DNA of 64,000 nt from Mya arenaria (taxonomy: Eukaryota > Mollusca > Bivalvia > Myida > Myidae), in assembly GCF_026914265.1 (NCBI RefSeq), contig NC_069133.1, positions 11,911,937 through 11,975,936 on the forward strand, read 5' to 3'. A program made the translations under genes and the position numbers. Below the pieces are notes generated by a model. It saw nothing but the letters and a program-made list of their open reading frames with translations, was not told the origin of the DNA and did not search any database. Positions 36,601 through 47,282 of the stretch are shown one piece after another. The first letter of the stretch is position 1. Each line of letters opens with the position of its first letter.

Positions 36601-39600
36601 AACCACTGCACTATCCGGACAACCACTGCGATATCAGAACAACCACTGCACTATCCGGACAACCACTGCACTATCCGGACAACCACTGCACTATCCGGAC
36701 AAACACTGCGATATCAGAACAACCAATGCACTATCCGGACAAACACTGCACTATCCGAACAACCACTGCACTATCCGGACAAACACTGAACTATCCGGAC
36801 AAACACTGCACTATCCGAACAACCACTGCACTATCCGGACAAACACTGAACTATCCGAACAAACACTGCGATATCAGAACAACCACTGCACTATCCGAAC
36901 AACCACTGCACTATCCGGACAACCACTGCACTATCCGGACAACCACTGCACTATCCGAACAACCACTGCCCTATCCGGACAACCACTGCACTATCCTGAC
37001 AACCACTGCACTATCCGGACAAACACTGCGATATCAGAACAACCAATGCACTATCCTGACAAACACTGCGATATCAGAACAACCAATGCACTATCAGAAC
37101 AACCACTGCACTATCCGGACAACCACTGCACTATCCGAACAACCACTGAACTATCCGAACAACCACTGCGATATCAGAACAACCACTGCACTATCCGGAC
37201 AACCACTGCGATATCAGAACAACCACTGAACTATCCGGACAAACACTGATCTATCCGAACAACAACTGCACTATCCGAACAATTACTGCGACATCAGAAC
37301 AACCACTGCGATATCAGAACAACCACAGCACTATCCGAACAACCACTGAACTATCCGAACAAACACTGAACTATCCGAACAACCACTGCACTATCCGAAC
37401 AAACACTGCGCTATCCGGACAACCACTGTGATATCAGAACAACCACTGAACTATCCGAACAACCACTGAACTATCCGAAAACCACTGAACTATCCAAACC
37501 ACTGCACTATCCGAACAAACACTGCGCTATCCGGACAACCACTGCGATATCAGAACAACCACTGCGCTATCCGAACAACCACTGAACTATCCGAACAAAC
37601 ACTGAACTATCCGAACAACCACTGCACTATCCGGACAACCACTGCGGTATCAGAACAGCCACTGAACCATCCGGACAACCACTGCGCTATCCGAACAGCC
37701 ACTGAACTATCCGAACGACAACTGCACTATCAGAACAAACACTGCGATATCCGAACAAACACTGCGATATCCGGACAACCACTGCGCTATCTGGACAACC
37801 ACTGAACTATCCGTACAAACATTGCGATATCAGAACAATCACTGCACTATCCGGACACATACTGCGATATCCGGACAACCACTGCGCTATCCGGACAACC
37901 ACTGCACTATTCAGACAACCACTGCGATATCCGGACAACCACTGCACTATCCGGACAATCACTGCGATATCTGGACAACCACTGCGATAACCGGACAACC
38001 ACTGCGCTATCTGGACAACCACTGCGATATCCGGACAACCACTGCGCTATCTTGACAACCACTGCACTATCCAGACAACCACTACGCTATCTGGACAACC
38101 ACTGCACTATCCAGACAACCACTGCGCTGTCCGGACAACCACTGCGATATCAGAACAACCACTGCGATATCAGAACGACCACTGCACTATCCGAACAAAC
38201 ACTGCACTATCCGGACAACCACTGCACTATCCGGACAACCACTGCGCCATCCGAACAACCACTGCGCTATCCGAACAAACACTGCGATATCCAAACAACC
38301 ACTGCGCTATCCGAACAACCACTGCGCTATCCGGACAACCACTGCGCCATCCGGACAACCACTGCGCCATCCGGACAACCACTGCACTATCCGGACAACC
38401 ACTGCGCCATCCGAACAACCACTGCACTATCCGAACAAACACTGCGATATCCAAACAACCACTGCGCTATCCGGACAACCACTGCACTATCCGGACAACC
38501 ACTGCACTATCCGGACAACCACTGCGCCATCCGAACAACCACTGCGCTATCCGGACAACCACTGCGCCATCCGGACAACCACTGCGCCATCCGGACAACC
38601 ACTGCACTATCCGGACAACCACTGCGCCATCCGAACAACCACTGCGCTATCCAAACAACCACTGCGATATCCAAACAACCACTGCGCCATCCGGACAACC
38701 ACTGCGCCATCCGGACAACCACTGCACTATCCGGACAACCACTGCGCCATCCGAACAACCACTGCGCCATCCGGACAACCACTGCACTATCCGGACAACC
38801 ACTGCACTATCCGGACAACCACTGCGCCATCCGAACAACCACTGGGATATCCAAACAACCACTGCGCCATCCGGACAACCACTGCACTATCCGGACAACC
38901 ACTGCACTATCCGGACAACCACTGCACTATCCGGACAACCACTGCGCCATCCGAACAACCACTGCGCCATCCGGACAACCACTGCACTATCCGGACAACC
39001 ACTGCACTATCCGGACAACCACTGCGCCATCCGAACAACCACTGCGATATCCAAACAACCACTGCGCCATCCGGACAACCACTGCACTATCCGGACAACC
39101 ACTGCACTATCCGGACAACCACTGCACTATCCGGACAACCACTGCACTATCCGGACAACCACTGCGATATCCAAACAACCACTGCGCCATCCGGACAACC
39201 ACTGCACTATCCGGACAACCACTGCACTATCCGGACAACCACTGCGCCATCCGAACAACCACTGCACTATCCGGACAAACACTGCACCATCCGAACAACC
39301 ACTGCGCCATCCGGACAACCACTGCGATATCCGAACAAACACTGCGATATCCAAACAACCACTGCGCTATCCGAACAACCACTGCGCTATCCGGACAACC
39401 ACTGCGCCATCCGGACAACCACTGCGCCATCCGGACAACCACTGCGCCATCCGGACAACCAATGCGCCATCCGGACAACCACTGCGCTATCCGAACAACC
39501 ACTGCGCTATCCGAACAACCACTGCACTATCCGAACAAACACTGCGATATCCGGACAACCACTGCGATATCAGAACAACCACTGAACTATCCGAACAAAC

Positions 39601-42229
39601 ACTGCGATATCCAAACAAACACTGCACTATCCGGACAACCACTGCGCTATCCGGACAACCACTGCACTATCCGGACAAACACTGCACTATCCGAACAACC
39701 ACTGCACTATCCGGACAACCACTGCACTATCCGGACAACCACTGCGCTATCCAAACAAACACTGAACTATCCGAACAACCACTGAACTATCCGAAAACCA
39801 CTGAACTATCCAAACCACTGCACTATCCGAACAAACACTGCGCTATCCGGACAACCACTGCGATATCAGAACAACCACTGCGCTATCCGAACAACCACTG
39901 AACTATCCGAACAAACACTGAACTATCCGAACAACCACTGCACTATCCGGACAACCACTGCGGTATCAGAACAGCCACTGAACCATCCGGACAACCACTG
40001 CGCTATCCGAACAGCCACTGAACTATCCGAACGACAACTGCACTATCAGAACAAACACTGCGATATCCGAACAAACACTGCGATATCCGGACAACCACTG
40101 CGATATCAGAACGACCACTGCGATATCCGGACAACCACTGCGCTATCTGGACAACCACTGAACTATCCGTACAAACATTGCGATATCAGAACAATCACTG
40201 CACTATCCGGACACATACTGCGATATCCGGACAACCACTGCGCTATCCGGACAATCATTGCGCTCACCGGACGACTTACCTCGAGTATTTTAAGACTGTC
40301 GCTGGTTTCCTCTTGGATCTTCTGACATCGTTTTATCTGACCGTCTATCTGCTTTATGTGTTTGTTGTGTAGCTCGTCTAACTGACGCATGAACTGCTTC
40401 TGCTTCGATAGTAGGAACGCAATCACGTCCTCCATGACGTCAAGAAACTGATTGCTGACTTCCTCTTTGTCGTTCGATAACTGGTGCTTTAGATCGTCTC
40501 GTTCGTCTATCATTCGACCTGCAAATATTGGAAGAAATTGCAATGGTTATTATTGGTGGTAATCTAAAAAAAAATATTTATCTGAATAGGCTTTAGTCGT
40601 TGTTGTTAAAAAAAAACAATGTATGATAAACGTATCAATTACCGACAAAGAACTATTTGTAAGTAAAACAAGGTGTATATTTAAAAACAAACACGTCGAA
40701 TTGCCGGAGGCGACCCTTCCTGTTGGTGCTGCGAAATGTGTAGTGAGCATATTCCAGAGAACACGTCGTGAGAAACGGGCCTCCGTGTTAGCGAATTCAT
40801 TATCGAGGGTGCACTGCGTGGTCTTACACTTACCAGTAAATATGTCAAACTCTCGGTGACGGTCCTCCGTGTTAGGGAATTCATTATCGAGGCTGCACTG
40901 CGTGGTCTTATACTTACCAGTGAACATGTCGAACTGTCGGAGACGGGATACTTACCAGTGAATATGTCGAACTGTCGGAGACGGGCCTCCGTGTAAACGC
41001 ATTTATTTTCTAAGGTAAGCTGTGGTTTAACACTTACCAGTGAATATTTAGAAATGTCGGAGACGGGCCTCCGTGTTCACGCAGTCATTATCAACAGTGA
41101 ACTGTGTGGTGTAACACTTACCAGTGAATATGTCGAACTGTCGGAGACGGGCCTCCGTGTTAGCGAATGTATTAACAAAGATAAACTGTGGTCTAACACT
41201 TACCTGCAAACATGTCGAACTGTCGCAGACGGGCCTCCGTGTTAGTGCGCTCCTTCTCCATGGCCTGGGCCTCTGCCCACTCGTGTGCCGGAAGTACGTG
41301 CTGACAGCCAACATGTTCCGCCTCGACCACACTCTTTAGCAAACATTACGAGGGAAAATTAAGATAGTTGTATTTGCAAGAGTGTTTATAGTAAATAATT
41401 AAAGTTTAAGCAGTGAATGACGAGAAGATAAAAAGTTTTAAAACGGTTGGTCATAATAGCAGTTATCAGTTATTCATAAGCAACAAATTATGATTTGTTT
41501 TGAAGTAAAAACACATCGTTAAGATAAGACCTCAAAGACACGTTTAAAATGAATATAAATACATTACGTAAATTTATTTCACTGATCATAGAGCGCGTCT
41601 CCAGAAATTTAAATAATGGAGGCCCAATTCATAACATTTGTCTACCATTTATAAACATCCAGTTTTTTTTTTACCTTGCCCGTGACAAGCAGCCCGTGAT
41701 CCACGCAGTAGAAGTCAACCTCCTCTTCATACGGGCCTTCCGGTGTCAGGGAAGTATGTGTTATCTCCGAAAGTTGCGACATTCGGCTGTCGTTGGGCAG
41801 CGGGATTTCAACGTCCGACGAGAGGTTGGAGACCATGGACGCTGCTGTCGATTGCCGGGGTTCGTCCTCATTCTGTTGCTGCATACTCACTTTTCCGCTC
41901 GACGCTGCGCCAATATTTACTTGAGTGGATGGTTTATTTGGAAATGAAATCACGAATACTGGTTGTGAAGAGGTCGATTTTGCTTTTCTTTTATTTCTAT
42001 TCCCATGGGCGTCTTTATCGTGACTGCCAGAGAGTTCACCTATTTTCGTCTCTGTTTCGTCATAAGCGAATTTCCCGGTCCGTGTCCCCGGGGATCCCGG
42101 CGGGTTCATGTCCGCTAACTCCAGTTCGATGATGTTCCGAGACCGACTCCCCACGGGGCTGATTCCATTGTCCTGGGGCTCGAGTGACACAGTGCTCGAA
42201 AGGTTCGTGTGCAACCGTTTTCCTGCCAT
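32250..42229 (-). CDS. TRIM-like B-box/coiled-coil/NHL protein (no RING)
   Basis: Four minus-strand exons join in phase: 42229-41675, 41333-41204, 40518-40280 and 33317-32250, for 663 aa. Residues 1-165 are disordered, Ser/Pro/Asn-rich. Residues 175-201 resemble a B-box (Cys175-x2-His178, His192, Cys195, His197, His201), but the middle Cys pair is replaced (VTGKS). Residues about 202-308 are a coiled coil. Residues about 400-663 are NHL-type beta-propeller repeats (GGRIILADWNNACLKLF, LYISDSRKGCVVALTLSG, IYICGKESHNVHQVSKSG). The layout matches the TRIM-NHL-like families that are expanded in molluscs, in which the propeller binds RNA or protein. Lack of a RING argues against it being an E3 ligase on its own. 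Introns 2 and 3 each begin with a tandem array at the donor site. An upstream RING exon cannot be excluded, though the start at 42229 looks natural. Confidence 0.87.
33494..33672. repeat. (ATT)n microsatellite
   Basis: About 180 bp of TTA/ATT units with AAT interruptions, inside intron 3 of the TRIM-like gene. Confidence 0.92.
33673..35349 (-). other. Proximal part of TRIM-like intron 3
   Basis: AT-rich intron sequence between the ATT microsatellite and the 20-bp satellite. It holds the mariner-like MITE at 33970-34144. I see nothing else. Confidence 0.5.
33970..34144. mobile_element. Mariner/Tigger-like MITE
   Basis: The ends are inverted: ACAGTCAAATCCGTTGGATC on the left, and the complement of ACGGTTGAATCCCGATGGCT on the right, each followed by CGAACTC. 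TA dinucleotides flank both ends. TA target sites and CAGT(T/C)GAA-type termini fit Tc1/mariner-related elements. Length is about 175 bp and no coding capacity is seen. Confidence 0.68.
35350..40273 (-). repeat. 20-bp satellite filling TRIM-like intron 3
   Basis: About 245 head-to-tail units. The plus-strand consensus is AACCACTGCGCTATCCGGAC, with variants GATATCAGAAC, CACTATCCGAAC and GCCATCCGGAC. Unit types are unevenly mixed: ATATCAGAAC units dominate 35350-37450, and GCCATCC units dominate 38230-39500. Near-unique frame breaks (CCGAAAACCACTGAAC) occur at about 37477 and 39792. The array ends 6 bases from the exon-3 donor on the minus strand. Long ORFs in all plus-strand frames are a product of the unit. 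Confidence 0.96.
40280..40518 (-). CDS. TRIM-like gene exon 3 (coiled coil)
   Basis: It starts after TTTGCAG with two bases completing a Gly codon and ends CTCGAG|GTAAGTC in phase 0. It encodes RMIDERDDLKHQLSNDKEEV and a further 59 residues of heptad-like helix up to DSLKILE. The frame runs open past the donor into the 20-bp satellite. Confidence 0.87.
40519..41203 (-). other. TRIM-like intron 2 with duplicated exon ends and donors
   Basis: Copies of the exon-2 3' end (NTEARLRQFDIFTG-like sequence followed by G|GTAAGT) end at 41122, 41038, 40956, 40918 and 40834 on the minus strand, after the true exon-2 end at 41204. Spacings are 82, 84, 82, 38 and 84 bp. A more degraded sixth copy without a donor lies near 40760-40800. 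Copies differ from exon 2 by ATTCACTG in place of GTTTGCAG just before the donor. Confidence 0.88.
41204..41333 (-). CDS. TRIM-like gene exon 2 (B-box end, helix start)
   Basis: This 130-bp exon lies between CTAAAG and G|GTAAGTG. It starts SVVEAEHVGCQHVLPAHEWA and ends TEARLRQFDMFAG in phase 1. Its last 45 bases and donor are repeated five times in the intron that follows. Confidence 0.83.
41675..42229 (-). CDS. TRIM-like gene exon 1 (disordered N-terminus, B-box start)
   Basis: 185 codons from ATG, ending in phase 0 at AAG|GTAAAA. It ends in YCVDHGLLVTGK, the first half of the B-box. Overlapping ORFs on the other strand are shadows. Confidence 0.85.
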
Positions 42230-42984
42230 CTCGATTCAGATATGTCCCCACTTCTTTAAACAACTAATTATGGTGTTTTACACCAATTATGTAGCCAACT
42301 AATCAAATTTGAATTGAAGTCAGTTCTAGATTATTTTTTATGTACATAGTCTCGTGAATAAACATTTGTCGTCTGCTTATTTTTGAAAATCGAAATGCAC
42401 CGATTAAGACCGATATTTATCATTTTTGCAGAAAAGTTTTTAAGAGAACTTGATCAGCTAATTGTCACACAACTACGTTTATATTCGTTAACTATAGTTC
42501 GCATTATGCTGCCTTTTAATTAAATCCAGGAGATATAATTGCACTTCGCGTCTCTCAATCTATTGAGAGGGAATTCCATAGCTACTATCCTAAACAAACC
42601 TATCAATGCAATCGTGTCATTGTCATGTTTCTGGAAAATCATAAATGTTTAATTATAATTCGTCCCGTCTGAGTTTTAAGTTATCATAGGAAAGTTCTCG
42701 GCCGACGGAGCCTGACAAACTTCAATAGAAGCTTTATTACAGTATTGATTATAGGGTGGATTTTCTATTGGTGATCTAAAACAATCGATCTGGCTCAAGT
42801 GCATTTTGAATTGCGTTCTATCACATGTAATAAATATTTAGATATCTAGTACTTTTTTATGTGCGTGGAGTTAGCACCGTAGCACCGTATCACCGTATCA
42901 CCGCGGTGAAACGGTGCTAGCACCGTATCTCCATATATTGTCATATCAGTATACTTGTAGTATAAAGAGTCTCTTATTCTTGGA
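42230..42984 (-). promoter_or_regulatory. Upstream region of the TRIM-like gene
   Basis: 5' flank of exon 1. No TATA box is convincing. A cluster of CACCG(T) words with internal dyad symmetry lies at about 42874-42930. The region ends where the 178-bp array starts. Confidence 0.3.
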
Positions 42985-43670
42985 TATGACACCTATTACA
43001 CTGTGGGGGCAAGACCTAGCCATAGGTAAAAGTTGCATGTGAATAACCTACGATTTTAGGCCGGCAATGCCGTATTTGAATATAGGCACATAATAGCTAT
43101 TTGCCACATAGTCAGTAACTCATATACAGGGGAATCCTTAATATCAGCGATGTGACCATAGCAATCTATGCCACCGTGTAGCCAAAACATAGGTGATAGA
43201 ACATGTTAATTTCCTAGGATTTCAACTGAATATGCGGAATAAGGAGATGGAATAGGTTCCCAATGACTATTTATCGCATAAAATGGTATAACTATCAATG
43301 GTGCGAAAAACCTCAAAATGAGCATGGAGAACATAACGACCTGTGTCATCATGTAGCCGAGGACTAGGCCTAGGTAATAATATATGTGAATAACTTAGGA
43401 ATTAAGGCAGGCTTTGCGGTAGAGGAACATGGAATAGACCCCCAATATATATTTGCCGCATAGTCATTAATTTGTAATGGCACGTAAACATTAAAATGAG
43501 CAAGTTGACCACAGTGACATGTGTCACCATGTAGCCGAGACCAAGTCCTTGGTGATAGTACATATGAATAACATAGGATTTTAGGCACGCTATGCGAGAT
43601 ACGTACATGAAAAAGGCTCTCAATGCCTATTTGCCTCATATTAATTACATGTTATGTTATGTTATGATAT

Positions 43671-43847
43671 GACATTGTTCTGTCAAAATGCCGTGGTACC
43701 CAGCTCCCCTTCATCGATTAACAAAAGCGGCTGAAGGGCGGGAACCACCGGAACACTCAACGCTTTTCCGATGGTCCCCGTCCTTCGGCCGCTTTCGCTA
43801 ATCGATTAAGGCGAACCGGGTACTCACCATTTTGACAGAACAATGTC
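43671..43847. mobile_element. 177-bp MITE with perfect 20-bp inverted ends
   Basis: The left end GACATTGTTCTGTCAAAATG is matched exactly by its reverse complement at the right end. Further inner inverted pairing (ATCGATTAA, GCGGC, GAAGG) makes it almost a full palindrome. It lies within the 178-bp satellite. Confidence 0.85.
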
Positions 43848-44152
43848 TGGCTAGCGCTTGTGATAATTCGCATTTTGAAGCATTTTCGTCGTATACTGTT
43901 TCTCTCGACAAGAATACCGGTTTTAACGTGTATATAACGGGCCACTGCATCTATGAGCCAGGTATTTTGTTTGTAGCTTACGAAGAAGTTATAATTTTTG
44001 ACGAGAATTGGTCTTTGTTTACATTTTCGCCGGGCGAACATTCTTCACTTGTTTCATGTTACAGTATAGGGTATTTTTTAATTTTGTCTAATCTCGTTTT
44101 ATGTTTATGGCAATGCATTATTTTGATGATATACATGTTCAAGTATGTATAA
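43832..44152 (+). other. Unassigned 106-codon open frame inserted in the satellite
   Basis: Sequence between the MITE and the resuming satellite (about 43848-44190) is unlike the satellite. The plus frame starts MTEQCLASACDNSHFEAFSS and ends in hydrophobic residues. The minus frame is also open. I do not recognise either. It is more likely a captured or leftover fragment than a gene. Confidence 0.25.
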
Positions 44153-46790
44153 AATATAATTTTGGCTAGTTGAAATTAATTATTGTGACCTTAATGAGCC
44201 TTTGTCATCAAGCCACTGTGACCTATGTCAGCTCGTTGCTTGAACCTAGTCCTAGATGATAGTACATATTAATTACCTAGGATTTTAGGCAGGCTATGCG
44301 TTTTAGGACATGAAAAATGCTCCTAATGCCAATTTGCCTCACATTTATTACATGTTATTGTACAGAAACCTTAAAGAAATTAAGGGGACCAAAGCGACCT
44401 ATGTCAAGATGTAGCTTAGACCTAGTCCTATGTGATAGTACATATGAATTACCTAGGATTTTAGGCAGGCTATGCGAGATAGGGACATGGAAAAGGGTCC
44501 CGATCCCTATTTGCCTAATATTCATTACATGTTATGGTGAAGAAACCTTAAAACGGACAAGGAGACCATACCGACCTATGTCAGCGTGTATCTTAGACCT
44601 AGTCCTAGGTGATAGTGCATTTAAATTACCTAGGATTTTAGGCAGGCTATGAGAGATGGGGACATGGAAAAGGGTCCCAATGCTCATTTGCCTCATATTC
44701 ATTACATGTTATGGTGCAGAAAACTTAAAACGAGAAACAGGACCAAAGCGACCTATGTTATCGTTTAGCAGAAACCTAGTCTTAGGTGATAGAATATTTG
44801 AATAACCTAGGATTTTAGGCAGGCTTTGTGGAATGGTGACGTGGAAAAGGCTCCCAATGTCTATTTGACCCATATTCATTATATTCTATGGTACAGCAAC
44901 CTAACAACGAGAAACGGGACCATAGCGACCTATTTCACCTTATAGACGAGACCCAGTCGTAGGTGATAGAACATATGAGTAACCTATGATTTTAGGCAGA
45001 CTATGCGTGATAGGGACATGAAAAAGGCTCCATATTTCTATTTGCGGCATAGTCAATAACTGGTTATGACGCTGAAAATTTTTAAACGATCAAGGGGACC
45101 ATAACGACCTTTGCCATAATGTAGTCGAGACCTAGTCCTAGGTCATAGTGCATATGAATAACCTAGGATATTAGGCATGCTATGCTAGTTGGGGACTAGG
45201 AAAATGATCCCATTGCCTTTTGACCTATATTCATTACATGTTATGGTTCAGAAAAATTAAAACGAGAAACGGGACCAAAGCGACCTATGTCATCGTTTAG
45301 CCGAAACCTAGTCTTAGTTGATGTAACAGGATTTTAGGCAGGCTATGTGTGATGGGGACATGGAAAAGGCTCCCAATGTCTATTTGACACATATTCGTTA
45401 CATGTTATGGTTCAGAAACCTTAAAACGAGAAACGGGACCATAGCAACCTATGTCACCTTATAGACGAGATCTAGTCCTATGTGATACTGCATATGAATA
45501 ACCTCGTATTGTAGACATGCTATGCGAGATAGGGACATGGAAAATGCTCCCAACGCCTATTTGCCACATATTCATTACATGTAATGGTGCGTAAACATTA
45601 CAAGGAGCAAGCGGACCATAACGACCCATGTCAGCGTGAAGCTAAGACCTAGTCCTAGGCAGGCTATGCAGGAAAGCGACATGGAAAGGCTACCAATGTC
45701 TATTTCCCTCATAATCTGGCATTGCTAGTGCGGGGAAACCTTAAAACGAGCAAGGGGACATAGTGACTTACGTTACTAAGTAGACTTGACCTTTCCCAGA
45801 TGATGGTTTATGTGAAGATATAGGCAGGTTATGCGGGATAGGGAAATGAAAATGACTCCCAATTCCTATTTACCCAATATACAACTGAAACGGTGCGAAA
45901 CCCTTAACACGAGCCTAGTCACTGTGTAGCCGAGAGTTTACCCCAGATAATTTCATATGTGAATTAGTTAGGATTTAAGGCAGATTTTGCGGGAAAGGGG
46001 CATTCAAAGGAATCCCAATTACTATTTAGCCAATATACAGCTTTTATGGTGCGATAACATTACAATGAATAGTAACCTATGACACTTTGTAGCCAATAAC
46101 TGGCTTGAAGTGATGGTATATGGATCAACCTAGGATTTAAGGCAAGTTATGCTAAATAAGAACATGAAAAAGTCTTCCAATGCCTACCTGGCATTACAAA
46201 CATGTTATGGTGCGGAAACCTTTAAACAAGAAAGAATACCATAGCGACCCATGTCACCGTTTAGCCGAGACCTGGCCATACTCGGTGTTGAAACATAAAA
46301 ATAACCAAGGATTTAGGCATGCTATGCGGGAAAGGGACATACAATATGCCCATTATGCATATTAGTAATTTACCCGATATTCTTGCAACGTTATTGTGTG
46401 TTATTTTTTGGAAACATTAAAACGTGCATTGCGACAATATGGACATATGTCACTGTTCAGCCGAGACCTTGCACCAAATGATGGCATATATTTGAATAAC
46501 CTAGGATTTTAGGCAAGTAATGCGGGATAGGACATGATAAGACTCCCAATACCTAATATCCAATATACAACTGTTATGGTGCGATAACCTTAAAACAAGC
46601 AAGCGAACCATAGGGACCATTGCCACTGTATAGCCGAGACTGGTTTAAGTTTATGGGATATGTGAATCACTTAGGATTTTAGGGTGATAATGCGGGATAG
46701 GGACATGAAATAAGCACCCAACACCTACCTGACCAACATACTTACCCTTTAGGCAGGCTATGTGGAATGGTGACGTGGAAAAGGTTAAAA

Positions 46791-47226
46791 GGCTACTTAT
46801 TGGCAGAATAATTTTATCACTTATGAAAAAAATCTTGACACTTTATTTAATTCACATTATAATAAATAGTTCATTGTTAACATGAATTGTGTTAATGTAC
46901 GTACATGACATTCTTGCAACAACTTGTAATGGATACTACCAAGTATGTAAATGTTGAAAATATATTGATTGAATGTGGTTTTACTGAATATATCTACATT
47001 ATTTACAGTATGAAATTATTGTAATTTATAATCATCATATTAAACTGAGTTGTGTTTGTCGAAGAAATGTATGATAGTGATAGTGTGATTGTATGTTTTG
47101 TATGTTGCTTAATATGTAACTTAGTACATGTGTTTTTGTAATACTTTTTGTGTGAAGGCCATGCTGGAAATAAGTAGTATGTCTGTAATGATTGTACACT
47201 TAGTATGTAACCTTCGTTAAATAAAG

Positions 47227-47279
<53 letters not shown>

Positions 47280-47282
47280 GAC
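46791..47282 (+). mobile_element. Probable LINE 3' end with (TTA)n tail
   Basis: An AT-rich 3'-UTR-like stretch ends GTAACCTTCGTTAAATAAAG followed by about 17 TTA/ATT units (47228-47279). A trinucleotide tail right after an AATAAA-like signal is typical of several non-LTR retrotransposon clades. No reverse transcriptase remains are visible, so it would be 5'-truncated. Confidence 0.45.

Larger units (their letters stand above)
42985..46790. repeat. ~178-bp satellite array
   Basis: About 20 diverged units. Shared landmarks are CCTAGGATTTTAGGCAGGCT, ATGCG.GATAGGGACATGGAA, CCCAATGCCTATTTGCC, ATTCATTACATGTTATGGTG, AACCTTAAAACGAG and CCGAGACCTAGTCCTAGGTG. Landmark spacing is mostly 175-180 bp, with shortened units near 45300 and 45650. 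Units are far more diverged than in the 20- and 50-bp arrays, suggesting greater age. An insertion interrupts it at about 43660-44190. Confidence 0.9.

Noticed and set aside
35341-39785. Several overlapping plus-strand ORFs of 198-577 codons
   Set aside because: They are products of a 20-bp satellite unit that lacks stops in all frames. They lie in an intron of a minus-strand gene and show no non-repetitive sequence, signal or domain.
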